From contig NC_087074.1 in assembly GCF_026151205.1 (NCBI RefSeq), forward strand, positions 8,349,726-8,413,725: 64,000 bases of DNA, written 5' to 3'. The position numbers were made by a program, and so were the translations under genes. The stretch is from Bolinopsis microptera. Taxonomy: Eukaryota; Ctenophora; Tentaculata; Lobata; Bolinopsidae. Shown piece by piece: positions 24,301 through 32,517 of the stretch. Below the pieces are notes generated by a model. It was not told where the DNA came from. It saw nothing but the letters and a program-made list of their open reading frames with translations, and did no database searches. The first letter of the stretch is position 1. Each line of letters opens with the position of its first letter.

Positions 24301-26569
24301 GCAACTTTTATTTGTTTACCTAATTTGCACGTGGGCGGTCGTACATACATTCTACAAAAACAATTCTTTGAATTATAAGTAAGACTAGAAAGCCCGTGGT
24401 AACAGGGACGAAGCTAGTAGTATTCTTTGAAAGAAAGTTATAATCGCATCAAAAAATATCCATCTCAACCGAAGATACAGCCGATTTAAATATAAAACAC
24501 TTTGAACACAACTTAATTACCACAAAACCGATCAAAATGACGTTAAAACAATCTTTGCACGTGCATGTGTGCATTAAAACACCGTTGCTATGGAACCTTT
24601 TGGTTGTTACTTAAATTCCTATTTCTCGTCTAATTTGCACGTGGGCGGTCGTACATACATTCTACAAAAAGAATTCTTTGAATTATAGTAGAGACTAGAA
24701 AACCCGTGGTCACAGGGAGGAAGCTAGTAGTTTTATATTTTTTTGGCAGTCAGTTTTTATCAAATCAAAAATATCCATCACAACCGAAGATACAACCGAT
24801 TAAGATGTAGCTCGCACTGAACACAAATAACAACAAAAACGATCAAAATGCCATTCCAACAATCTTTGCACGTGCACGTGCGTGTAATAACCCTCGTTGG
24901 CAACTTGGTCGTTTAGCTCCGGACAGTCTATGCAACGTCTATGCAACGTCCATGCACAATGAACACTCTATGCACACTCCCTGCACGGTCAGTCTATGCA
25001 ACGTCTATGCAACGTCTATGCAACGTCTATGCAACGTCCCTGCACAGTACCATATGAACACCGGCTACTAGCCGGCTACTAGCCGGCTACTAGCCGGCTA
25101 GTAGCCACTTTTGTAATAACAGCTCCTCAACTTCACATTACCAACCGGCTACTAACCGGCACTTGAAAAGTGGTCACTAGCCGGCTACTAACCGGCTACT
25201 AGCCGGCTAGTGACCACAAAGTGGCTACTAACCGGCTACTAAGCGGTCACTAGCCGGCTATTAGCCGAGCTATAAAGCAGACCTACTAGTTAGTAGCCAC
25301 TTGGTGGTTACTAGCCGGTTAGTAGCCGGTTAGTAGCCGGCTAGTGACCGCTTTTCAAGTGCCGGCTAGTAGCCGGTTTAGAACCGGCTACTAATAGGTC
25401 TGCTTTAGAGCTCGGCTAATAGCCGGCTAGTGACCGCTTAGTAGCCGGTTAGTAGCCACTTTGTGGTCACTAGCCGGCTAGTAGCCGGTTAGTAGCCGGC
25501 TAGTGACCACTTTTCAAGTGCCGGTTAGTAGCCGGTTGTTAATGTGAAGTTGAGGAGCTGTTATTACAAAAGTGGCTACTAGCCGGCTAATAGCCGGCTA
25601 GTAGCCGGTGTTCATATGGTACTGTGCAGGGACGTTGCATAGACGTTGCATAGACGTTGCATAGACTGACCGTGCAGGGAGTGTGCATAGAGTGTTCATT
25701 GTGCAGGGACGTTGCATAGACGTTGCATAGACGGTTCTTTTGTTGTTGCACGGACGTTGCATAGACGTTGCATAGACTGTCCGGAGCTAAACGACCAACT
25801 TCCCCCCTCGTTACTATGGTTACTATAAAACTTCTTATTTTCATCTAATTTGTACGTGGGCGGTCGTACAGACAGCAGAAATAATTCTTTGAATTATAGG
25901 TCAGATAATATAAGATAATGTTTATGGAGTAATATTAAGGCTGTTCGCCAAAAATTGGATTTAATAACTATTGGTGATATATTTATGATATATATGATGT
26001 AACCAGCGACCCCTAAAGAAGATGAGCCTATCGTTTTATCATCTAAGAGCTTATAATTTTAAAATTTTACCGCAAATTCCTTGACCTTCAATTAAAAATT
26101 GCTGCAAAATAAAAATTGCTTAAAAATGCTAAATAACAATTTTCAGTTAGAGAACCTTATCTTACTTGTCTACCGACCAAATTATTGATAAATTGCATCT
26201 CAAACATTTACCACCCATATCAGATCGCTGGTGTCAAGCTAACAAAGTGGATTGCGTCAGTGACTGCAAGCATATTGATGTCTGGCATAAGGTTGGAACA
26301 TTTTCTTACAAAGAACCTACTTCAACTTTACTTCTAACTCTCGACCTCCAATAATTGAGAATGTTTTTTATCGTGTTCTTTAAATTCAATTAATAACATT
26401 GGTTTAAGGTTTACGTAACATAAAAGTAAGTTACATTCCTCCAGGTAACGAGCAAATGGGAAAACCAAGACAACGTCAGCAAGTTAATGTCAGTGGAACT
26501 CTAGCAATAGCTCCTCTAGTACCACCTAGTAATCTAGTCGTTATACCACCAACAACTGTGTCTTGTTAA
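9366..26569 (+). CDS. Large armadillo/HEAT-like helical protein, 17 exons, about 1113 aa
   Basis: I do not recognise a named family. Exons: 9366-9508, 10542-10760, 11091-11250, 14618-14684, 14790-14916, 15173-15388, 15566-15704, 15998-16198, 16348-17390, 19116-19320, 21880-22011, 22257-22336, 22600-22718, 22917-23023, 23172-23268, 23508-23669, 26445-26569. All phases agree and the sum is 1114 codons including TAA. The N-terminal ~270 residues are polar and Pro/Ser/Arg-rich, probably disordered. From about residue 310 the protein is a run of amphipathic leucine-rich helices (for example EEILKIFCNIAHSSSFGRKV, VKAASGAALLRLF, QYQAALLCSAICADV) like armadillo/HEAT repeats, with a basic helical stretch near residues 680-720. 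The tail is Val/Pro-rich. Such proteins are usually scaffolds, often ciliary; that is inference. If tttcag at 9369-9374 is an acceptor, translation starts at 9378 and 5' UTR exons lie upstream. Intron 13 has a GC donor. Introns 3 and 10 hold antisense genes. Confidence 0.82.
12054..12980 (-). CDS. Rhodopsin-like G protein-coupled receptor, single exon, 308 aa
   Basis: Intronless frame lying antisense in intron 3 (11251-14617) of the 17-exon gene. The frame is open further upstream but the first ATG is at 12980, giving MIPKSNHTLDMK with an N-glycosylation site (NHT) before TM1. Seven hydrophobic segments follow, roughly residues 18-41, 52-74, 91-120, 137-157, 180-202, 216-238 and 254-276. GN in TM1 (FTGNTVIL), Cys92 at the start of TM3, FLPW in TM6 and NVISIIIYCFLERSFREF in TM7 plus helix 8 fit family A. 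The usual D/E-R-Y after TM3 is absent (AKLLMIRIPL) and NPxxY is degenerate. Ligand unknown. Probably an orphan from a lineage-specific expansion; the full 7TM length argues against a pseudogene. Confidence 0.75.
   Translation of the reverse strand: MIPKSNHTLDMKDEERHFWTAYNLIIFLFSFTGNTVILIVTTKNTSFKLHRVIVVILQHHAVNNLLFSVFKVMIPEVTRDTSDHMILSDILCFIQDHVNWIYCPLAGSLTCALLVAKLLMIRIPLRPRNWSSSSAHSVCALVWVFVIYLCVQSGPVFSNSACANQQTELPKVVWREKSDFIQSVCFVVLASTMILTSVLIPCKVRRRTVHQLHWQSLLGVTLVTTIYLLSFLPWFTVNVTRHSDYSPPLLHAVKYLRNINVISIIIYCFLERSFREFLKVKLRNLSSCVGRRHFSELNGSRECILEGS
13225..13560. repeat. Diverged direct duplication of about 70 bp, 255 bp apart
   Basis: The segment near 13226-13310 (tgttgaacacttaatt, then a cagttatgcagcaaggg stretch) reappears near 13481-13556 as gttgaacacgaatttatg and cagttatgcaaaggtaggg. 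The duplicated blocks create a small open frame (119 codons from 13169) with an internal repeat, whose first codon is ATG. It lies in intron 3 of the host gene next to the receptor and I have no evidence that it is translated. Confidence 0.5.
18704..19144 (+). repeat. 53-bp tandem repeat (8 copies plus a partial) carrying a splice acceptor
   Basis: Unit starts accctccaagaattataac and includes ctgaatatttcag|atacaac followed by tcacagtacacc. Copies begin at 18704, 18757, 18810, 18863, 18916, 18969, 19029 and 19082, with a partial at 19135 that runs into unique exon sequence. The third part of each unit is the real 3' splice site and first bases of exon 10 of the 17-exon gene. Only the last acceptor (exon starts 19116) opens into the full exon. 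Using an earlier one reads into the in-frame TAA in gaattataa. Confidence 0.95.
20079..21095 (-). CDS. HNK-1-type carbohydrate sulfotransferase (CHST8-14 group), 338 aa
   Basis: Intronless gene antisense in intron 10 (19321-21879) of the 17-exon gene. The first ATG is at 21095; the frame is open a few codons further but without an ATG. Type II Golgi membrane topology: short basic N-terminus (MNGR), signal anchor WAVLIIFLVLTLFELK, then a luminal domain with several N-glycosylation sites (NSS, NKT, NIT, NTS, NQT, NYS, NFS). The 5'-phosphosulfate-binding loop is FTGIPKSGCSNWIEFL (compare PKVGCTNW in the family). The 3'-phosphate site is VVRNPWTRLVSGYRDKL (compare VRNPFERLVSAYRDKF). The enzyme should transfer sulfate from PAPS to a hexose or hexosamine on glycans; the acceptor cannot be told from sequence. 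Length (338) is normal and all motifs are intact. Confidence 0.9.
   Translation of the reverse strand: MNGRWAVLIIFLVLTLFELKRSFFISEFKGNRPKIEIGVHVSNSSTDLHLPPPSQGWVKEQLNKTLSLLGYTTHESPNKWTGKNERNAKHTYYFPKIKTIFTGIPKSGCSNWIEFLLKAEGALNKNLDPRAVWKVHSIYSEPFRMSNNAVSEAANKASLEDDIFSFTVVRNPWTRLVSGYRDKLSGEHTQGRAFTSMAHMISRKMNMIDNITSSPSHPTFNQFLRWLVDNLDRLNVHFTPQYRTLYIPGVTYDYILPLEYSNLLSHEIQNKINTSTKLFGSYDHTSDPRNQTSALRAKETLSQQGPELIERLYRIFKTDFALMNYSNFSHPDFPLPIQ
21223..21256 (+). repeat. Fragment related to the hAT-like MITE at 206-373
   Basis: tttgaatgtgggacaattttt and the following aaaacttaacc match positions 258-290 of MITE copy 1 almost exactly. The fragment is flanked by a G-rich stretch on the left and a long T/C tract on the right. 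Terminal repeats are not visible. Confidence 0.4.
23857..23909. repeat. Perfect 20-bp hairpin
   Basis: AAAGTAAATCCATTGTTAAC (23857-23876) is followed 13 nt later by its exact reverse complement (23890-23909). Weaker complementarity continues outward (tattggctaataatgg on the left, ctaataagtaaaccaata on the right), so this is probably the core of a palindromic MITE in the last intron of the 17-exon gene. Confidence 0.75.
24066..24384 (-). mobile_element. Helitron-like non-autonomous element A (tandem unit 1, 319 bp)
   Basis: Read on the minus strand the element begins TCTTACTTATAATTCAAAG and ends with the hairpin-type sequence preceding CTAG. On the plus strand it therefore starts CTAGAAAGCCCGTGG. 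The base before CTAG on the plus strand is A, as expected for insertion between A and T. No open frame. It is joined directly to element B. Family features used: 5' TC, 3' hairpin followed by CTRR, and A^T target. Confidence 0.75.
24385..24694 (-). mobile_element. Helitron-like non-autonomous element B (tandem unit 2, 310 bp)
   Basis: Same family as element A, sharing cacgtgggcggtcgtacata and the aattctttgaattata terminus. On the minus strand its CTAG end abuts the TCTTAC start of element A with no base between. Its own 5' end TCTCTACTATAATTC abuts the CTAG of element C in the same way. Confidence 0.75.
24695..25905 (-). mobile_element. Helitron-like element C, split by a foldback transposon
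   Basis: Third tandem unit. The plus-strand left end is CTAGAAAACCCGTGG at 24695 and the right end is 25905, where the minus strand reads TCTGACCTATAATTC preceded by A. Without the inserted foldback element (24899-25804) and one copy of its 8-bp duplication the unit is about 297 bp, matching elements A, B and the inverted copy at 29724-30032. Confidence 0.75.
24899..25804. mobile_element. Foldback transposon, 906 bp, with 8-bp target duplication
   Basis: The element is almost entirely one imperfect palindrome. It starts GGCAACTTGGTCGTTTAGC and ends with the complement of GGGAAGTTGGTCGTTTAGC. The flanks are exact 8-bp direct repeats, ccctcgtt at 24891-24898 and 25805-25812. Each arm (about 430 bp) has an outer array of 12-bp acgtctatgcaa units and an inner array of tagccggctac units, and the arms mirror each other around position 25300-25350. 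No open reading frame of interest. The 8-bp duplication suggests mobilisation by a hAT-type or similar transposase. Confidence 0.88.
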
Positions 26570-28370
26570 ACTTAATACTACCACTTCTGTTGGTTGAATT
26601 GATGAAATAAGTCTGATGGACAGGTTAAGAATTATGATTATTGTCCTACTCCTAGTATGGGCTGAAAATTGTATATCGTGCCTCATTGGACTAAATGAAG
26701 AGATTTACTTATTTCTAATGGAGAATATTATAATGATTGCAAGAAGATAATTTATCGGATTATAATTTAAAACCATGAATGGTAGTATAGACTAGCATCA
26801 ACAATGGATTGTAAATTTATTTTAAATTCAGTGTTATTTGTACTATCTTACTATTATGCGGACCGTGGAAAGTTCTTCCTGTTTCTTTTACTGACTTCCA
26901 GATACACCGTCAGTTTGAACAGAACCCAGAACTACAAATCACATAGTTATAAATAGGAATTTATTTAAAGAAAGTTTAACATTTTGCTCCCTCCAACATC
27001 ACCACTCTAAGTCAAGCACGTTCAATTTGCGACAAGACTGTATCATAGTTATACTCTAATATATTCTCTAGTCATTTTCATATCATGATGATTATTTAAT
27101 CTTTAACAATATATCTGTTCATATATGGTATTGTTTAGTTCTATATGTAATACTCAAGATTTGATACGAATTCAATGTAAATGTTAAAACAAATATACTG
27201 TTTCATTTATTCACTTTCCCCGCAATTAAAATCTACGCGGACAAATTTAAAATGAAATCGACAAAAAGATTGCGAAGTACGATTCAGATTAATAAAGACT
27301 TATATTAAAGATGTCTGATTAATTAGGAAAATTAGAAATTTATTTAGGCTTAGCCTAGTCGAGTCCAAAATCGTATATCGAGAGGTAGGACGGTAGGTAC
27401 TACTACTAGGTACGGACTTCAGAAAACTGAAAAAAATATGTTAGGCTTATAATGATTAGGGTAGCATGAACCGTGGAAAAATTGGTTTCCAGGAATCCAC
27501 TTTCACAAGCATTTCTTGACACACTCGTAGTCGTCTGCTGAGTGCTGGCCATGTCAACAATTTTAAAAGTTTTCCTAGAAATCACTTTTCTCCGCAGTTC
27601 ATACTACCCTGATCATTATGAACCGAAAACATTTTTTGGTTTTTCGAAGTCCGGACCTACTCCTGATCAATATACGATATTGGAATCGAGGCTTCCCCTT
27701 TGTAATGCGGTCTCGAAGGGCAGACCTCCCGTATGCAATACGAGCTCGGAAGCGGGGAGTCTGCCTTTACTTTTAGAGGTACGTATTGAAAATGACTCGG
27801 GCCAAAAATTGTTTGAGCCAAAAATGTTTAAAGTGCCCAAGTACTAAGTAAAGTGCCCAAGTAATTTGATGACCAAAATTGATGGTATAAAATAGAAAAT
27901 TACTCACAGGTTTTCCCATTTTCTCCGCATAGAAAATGTTTTCATTTTATTGTTTATGCCATTGGGAATATAATAGGAGACCGACAGTGTTGTTATATAC
28001 TTATCTTCCACAAATACCGAAATTTCACCGCCGCGAAAACTATATGTATTTCTTATTTTAATCTATAAAATGTACAAAATCGAATGAATTGTCTAGATTA
28101 GCTGCTGAGGGAATGAAAAGCCCCCGTTAACAATAACAGTTAAACGTACAGCGGTTTTGGATTAAAAAATTTATTGTAAAATAACCTAGCGTGGCACCTG
28201 ATATGAGGGGGGGTGGGGTAAAAATTTTCCAAAAAATGATTATGTAATGTGTGATCACTGTGAACGACCCCTAACTCCTCAGGGAAAAATTGTTACCTAA
28301 TATAATTTGGGGTCTTTTGGAATCAGTACATCCAAAACTTTGTACATTTTTGTCCTTTATAATTATATGT
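26570..28370. other. Intergenic, repeat remnants only
   Basis: Downstream of the 17-exon gene. No gene is supported. The part 27640-27780 is a member, in reverse orientation, of a dispersed repeat also present near 34168-34238 and 39310-39440 (core tacaaaggggagcctcgact). The open frame at 27542 reads through that repeat and is discounted. Confidence 0.55.
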
Positions 28371-28372
28371 TA

Positions 28373-28703
28373 TTTGACCAAAACCCATAATCATGGGTAG
28401 AGTAAACCGCTGCCAGTGTCTCTCTTTTCCAAACAAAAGGAAATGATATTAATTTGAGGAACCGTCCGCAAATGCAAATTGATACCGAGAATGAAATCGG
28501 TCGCTCGCTTTTTCCATTCAATACCTAAGCTTTATTACAATTCGTAAGCCGTGAATGAATGGGAAACGCGAGCGACCGATTTCATTCTCGGTATCAATTT
28601 GCATTTGCGGACGGTTCCTCAAATTAATATCATTTCCTTTTGTTTGGAAAAGAGAGACACTGGCAGCGGTTCACTCTACCCATGATTATGGGTTTTGGTC
28701 AAA
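28373..28703. mobile_element. Hairpin MITE with TA target duplication (331 bp)
   Basis: Inverted repeat arms of about 130-140 bp. It starts TTTGACCAAAACCCATAATC and ends with the exact complement, with TA on both sides (28371-28372 and 28704-28705). The loop is about 60 nt. Arms are nearly identical, so the element is young. TA duplication points to the Tc1/mariner or pogo group. Confidence 0.8.
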
Positions 28704-28705
28704 TA

Positions 28706-29723
28706 TCATCTCTTTTTGATTATAATATCAGAATAATTTACAAAGTTAATAAGTAGGTAATTTCAACGATTTCGAAATTTTACCTTTGAAAACGTTTCCT
28801 TGTGTTTAGGTAGGCATATCTGTCGATAACAGACTGAATATGACACTTTTTACTCATTCAAGTAGGCATTAAATTAATATACATATAATGCCATTTAAAT
28901 ATCGTGGGAAAGCAGAATATATCCGAAATCACGAATGAGCAAAATTCTCACCTTTCGCACGTGCAAACTTTGAGCGGACGTTGCGTGCGCATACAATATT
29001 GAATTACCGTAAATTTTTGCATAGTGTTATTTCATATATAGTTTGATAAGCATGCAAAGTTTCAGAAGATTTCAAAAAGAACTTAGGTCACAACGGGACT
29101 CCAAAGTTGATAAAAATCGTGAAAATAACATTTTTCAGTGATTTTAGCTATTTTAAATCAATTTGGGCGTGTCTCCACGTGTGCAACTTTTCGATTTTTA
29201 ACTTTATAATCTAAGCCTATAACACAATTTAGACCTTTAGGAACGAAAATTGAGCTCCAGAACTCAAGGGATGGCCCAACACCAGAGAATACTAATTCAC
29301 AACTTTTGTGTTTTTATAAAATTATTCTTCAAAAAAGCACTAACTAAAACTTCAATAGCAAATATCTTTATGAAGGAGCAAGATAAGAAAATTTTTCGGT
29401 AGATTTTCAGAATGCTTGAACAATTCTCTAAGGTGAAAATGACCTCAGATTTTGAATAAAATTACTAATACTTCTTAATGGTGTAAAATCGTTTTGAAAA
29501 GTTGTTATTCTGTCAAAAATCAAGTTTTAAAAACAACTAATTTGATTACGTCATCAAGTGTTGATGATTACGTTAGATTATTTTTTGATATAATGTAAAC
29601 TGAAGTGTGAACAATTATCTTTAAAACCTGTGGTTCTAGATGACTGTATCGTTTATACTTTTGAATCTACGGACACTTGAATGTAAGCTACAATTGACTG
29701 CAAATTGACTGCAAAAGCGTCTA
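28706..29723. other. Intergenic, no feature identified
   Basis: About 1 kb of AT-rich sequence with no exon, repeat unit or terminal repeat that I can support. It may be the body of an old transposon. Confidence 0.4.
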
Positions 29724-30032
29724 TCTCTATTATAATTCAAAGAATTGTTTTTGTACAATGTTTGTACGACCGCCCACGTGCAAATTAGGTAAAAAGCAAA
29801 AGGTTGCAAAGTAACCATGGTAACGAGGGTTATTAATATTACCCGCACGTGCACGTGCAATGATTGTTTTAACGTCATTTTGATCGGTTTTGTTGATATT
29901 ACGTTGTGTTTAGTGCGAGCAACATTTTAATCAGCTGTATCTTCATTGGGGATGAATACTTTTTGACACAATTCAAACTGACTGCCAAAAATACTATTCT
30001 TAGGTTCCTTCCTGTGACCACGGGTTTTCTAG
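29724..30032 (+). mobile_element. Helitron-like element of the A/B/C family, opposite orientation (309 bp)
   Basis: Begins TCTCTATTATAATTCAAAG right after an A and ends CCTGTGACCACGGG, then ttttCTAG, followed by T. The CCTGT/ACGGG stem four bases before CTAG is the expected 3' hairpin. The 309-bp length equals the tandem units at 24.07-24.69 kb, and the shared core includes gtacgaccgcccacgtgcaa in the complementary orientation. Confidence 0.75.
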
Positions 30033-30034
30033 TA

Positions 30035-30811
30035 TCACCTTAATAACACCAGAATGTGTGTGTGTGTGTGTGTCTGTCTGTCTGTCTGTCCGTGTGTAAT
30101 TTCCGGTCGGTTATACAAAAAAAACGGTAAGAGTTACGGGACTGATTTTTTCGGTATAGTGTCGACAAAACTCTGATGAAGCCCATAGGAAATTTTTTTT
30201 TAAATCGGCCGGTGGTAAGTGGTTTTATTGATGGTTTTGTACCACAAATGTTACATAAAGTTGCTTGAGCAGAACGGCAAGAGTTACGGGGCCTGCTCTC
30301 TCTTTCTCTCGCTCTCTCTCATTACTGTGTAATATGTTATCTGCTGCATTTAAGTAGCGTCATAATTGGATTAGCCCGGTCCCCGGAAGATTTGCTGTAA
30401 TGTTATACCTTAAGCTTATTAGGGGAGGGAGTACTGTTAGTGTTTGGGGTCTGTTTGGACTGCAGAGAGAGAGAGAGAGAGAGTTCATACGACAATGTTA
30501 TGCGTGTTTTCAAATATAATATGCGGGTGTGGTGCGGAGTTAACAAGGGTTAATTTCTATAACGATTTAAATAAAAATAGAAAGCGGTTCAGGACGGGAG
30601 TGATGAGGTGTAATACTCGGTGTTCAGACCTTATGATCATGGAATGTGGTGCCTAATAATGATTAAATTATCCACAAGAAATAACTGATTATGAGATTAT
30701 TGTTTAAGAAACTATTGGGTCACCTAATGCGGGTTTTGACTCAGCGGGTAATTACTCCTACCCTTTTTAACTGCGGCAGTGAAATCCCGGCCGTAGGCCG
30801 GGTTACACTAG
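30035..30811 (+). mobile_element. Second Helitron-like element (777 bp), with microsatellites
   Basis: The 3' end is a strong match to Helitron rules: a perfect 7-bp stem CCCGGCC/GGCCGGG with GTA loop (30786-30802), then ttaca and CTAG at 30808-30811, followed by T. The proposed 5' end TCACCTTAATAAC follows an A, only two bases after the CTAG of the preceding element; this end is less certain. The interior holds (TG)n/(TCTG)n at about 30056-30090, TC runs near 30298-30318 and an (AG)n run near 30464-30482. Confidence 0.6.
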
Positions 30812-31024
30812 TATATATAATAATACCTTATTGTAGTTAGGGCAAGAGTTGATTTTTCTGTGAACAAATTCGTAACAAAGGTTTGTCTACTGGAATGTGT
30901 TGTCCATAGTCCCAGGAACCACAAAAAAAACTGTCCAGCTGAAACTTTTGGGCAAAAATTTTTATAGTCATTTTTCTTTACTTTTCGAAATAAATGGAAT
31001 TTTTCGAAATTTTTCTCAATTTTA

Positions 31025-31433
31025 TTGACCTTATTTGGACGGACATTACTTGAACGCTGGAGGCCCTAGCGTTCATCTTAATGTCCGTTCAAATAAAGTC
31101 CGTTCAATTAATGTCCGTCCAAGTTAAAGTCCGTTGAAATTTGTTCAAAAATTTTTCCATTTCGAACTTTTTGTCCAGAATATGACAATTTTTTTATTTC
31201 AGTCAATTTCAATAGCTATCATTAAACTAAACTATATCGTTGAATCAATAAAAACAAGGTATTATAAAATTTTAACAATGGATTTAAAAATCATTTGCTA
31301 AAATTAAAAGCGTCAAAAAAGGATGAAAAAATTCGGATTTTTATGGTTTTGATTGCCTTCTAGCGTTCATATTAATGTCCGTTCATAATTATGTCCATTC
31401 AAGTAATGTCCGTCCAAATAAGGTCCGATAAGG
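31025..31433. mobile_element. Non-autonomous derivative of the TA-flanked pogo/Tc5-like element
   Basis: Matches both ends of the element at 39477-40366 but lacks its transposase remnant. The right end CCGTCCAAATAAGGTCCGAT, then aagg, is followed by TA. The left end has lost the outermost bases (ttgaccttatttggacgg). Subterminal direct and inverted motifs around ATGTCCGTTCAA occur several times on both sides. Confidence 0.75.
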
Positions 31434-32517
31434 TACTTCACGACAATCTGTTGTAAAACAGGGGTTCCAGAAAACCCACTTCCCGATACACCTGAAACTT
31501 GAAATTTTTTTACAGTCGATTTGGTCAACGTATAGACGCCCTGCAAAATTTAGGATCTCTAACTCATTTTTAACATGGTTTTTATTTTTAAGGCACCTGA
31601 ATATGGCGATTTTGGGTTTTTTTACCTAATTTCGTATAACATCCTGTCATCTTTAACATTGAATTAGAATGTTTTGAACTTAAATATACCTACGAACTAC
31701 TTTCGATGAGGCTTAATGCCTGATAAATAATAAAGTGGTATAATAGTAAAGGGGGTAAATAGTAAAGGGGGTAAATAGTATTGTGAATATAATGGCACCG
31801 GTAATGCTTGCCAGCATTGTGATTATACTTTGACGGTTGCGCCTTGCGGTGATACTGATAAATTAAATTAATTATGTACTTACAGTTACTGTTGCTTTCA
31901 AAGTTCAACACACACTTACGCGAACGTACAGCGAATAGATCATTTGATTAATAAACATTCTAGGCTATCTATTTGGTATTCTACCAATGCTATAAATATT
32001 TTGGAATTTTAACATTCATTCGTTGTCTGATTGCGGGAAATGTTGATTCTTGGTCCATGATCTAGTACAACTACATAGTATTTGGTGTCGTGTTTTAGTT
32101 GTAGGTTTATAACCTACCAGGACGCGCGCCGAGTTGGACCCGTCGGTACGGTCCTAATATATGGAACAAATATCTTACGAGTATCACCCGTTAATTTTTT
32201 AGTGAATCATTCTTTTGCAATTGCAGTTTTGTAGGGCCAAATCTCTGCTACTCGTTTACTGGTATAAGTGTGGTATTTACTGGTGTTTAAGTGTGGAGAT
32301 TGCCAAACCACTTGTTATGGATTTCAATGGTGAAATAAAGCATTTTAGTCAACAAAACTCACAATTTAATTACAAGCTATACAGTTGTAGGGCGTGAATT
32401 TTGAATTAAGATATAACTTAACTTACTTGTTGGACATAATATTAACAACATTTTAAACCAAAAAGCAAAGAATCGCTTTATATTATTATTAAGAGATATC
32501 TCCTTGGATTCTACACT
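31434..32517. other. Intergenic upstream of MSRA copy 1
   Basis: No gene supported. The stretch 32095-32210 (ggacgcgcgccgagttgga, then an acgagtatcaccc part) is a fragment of the inverted-repeat element at 44.19-45.34 kb, which has the same sequence near 45165-45240. It lies about 300 bp upstream of the MSRA start codon. Confidence 0.5.

Noticed and set aside
24891-25812. CRISPR-like array, because of many short repeats
   Set aside because: Units are adjacent without unique spacers, arranged as mirrored arms with transposon ends and an 8-bp duplication, in a eukaryotic intron.
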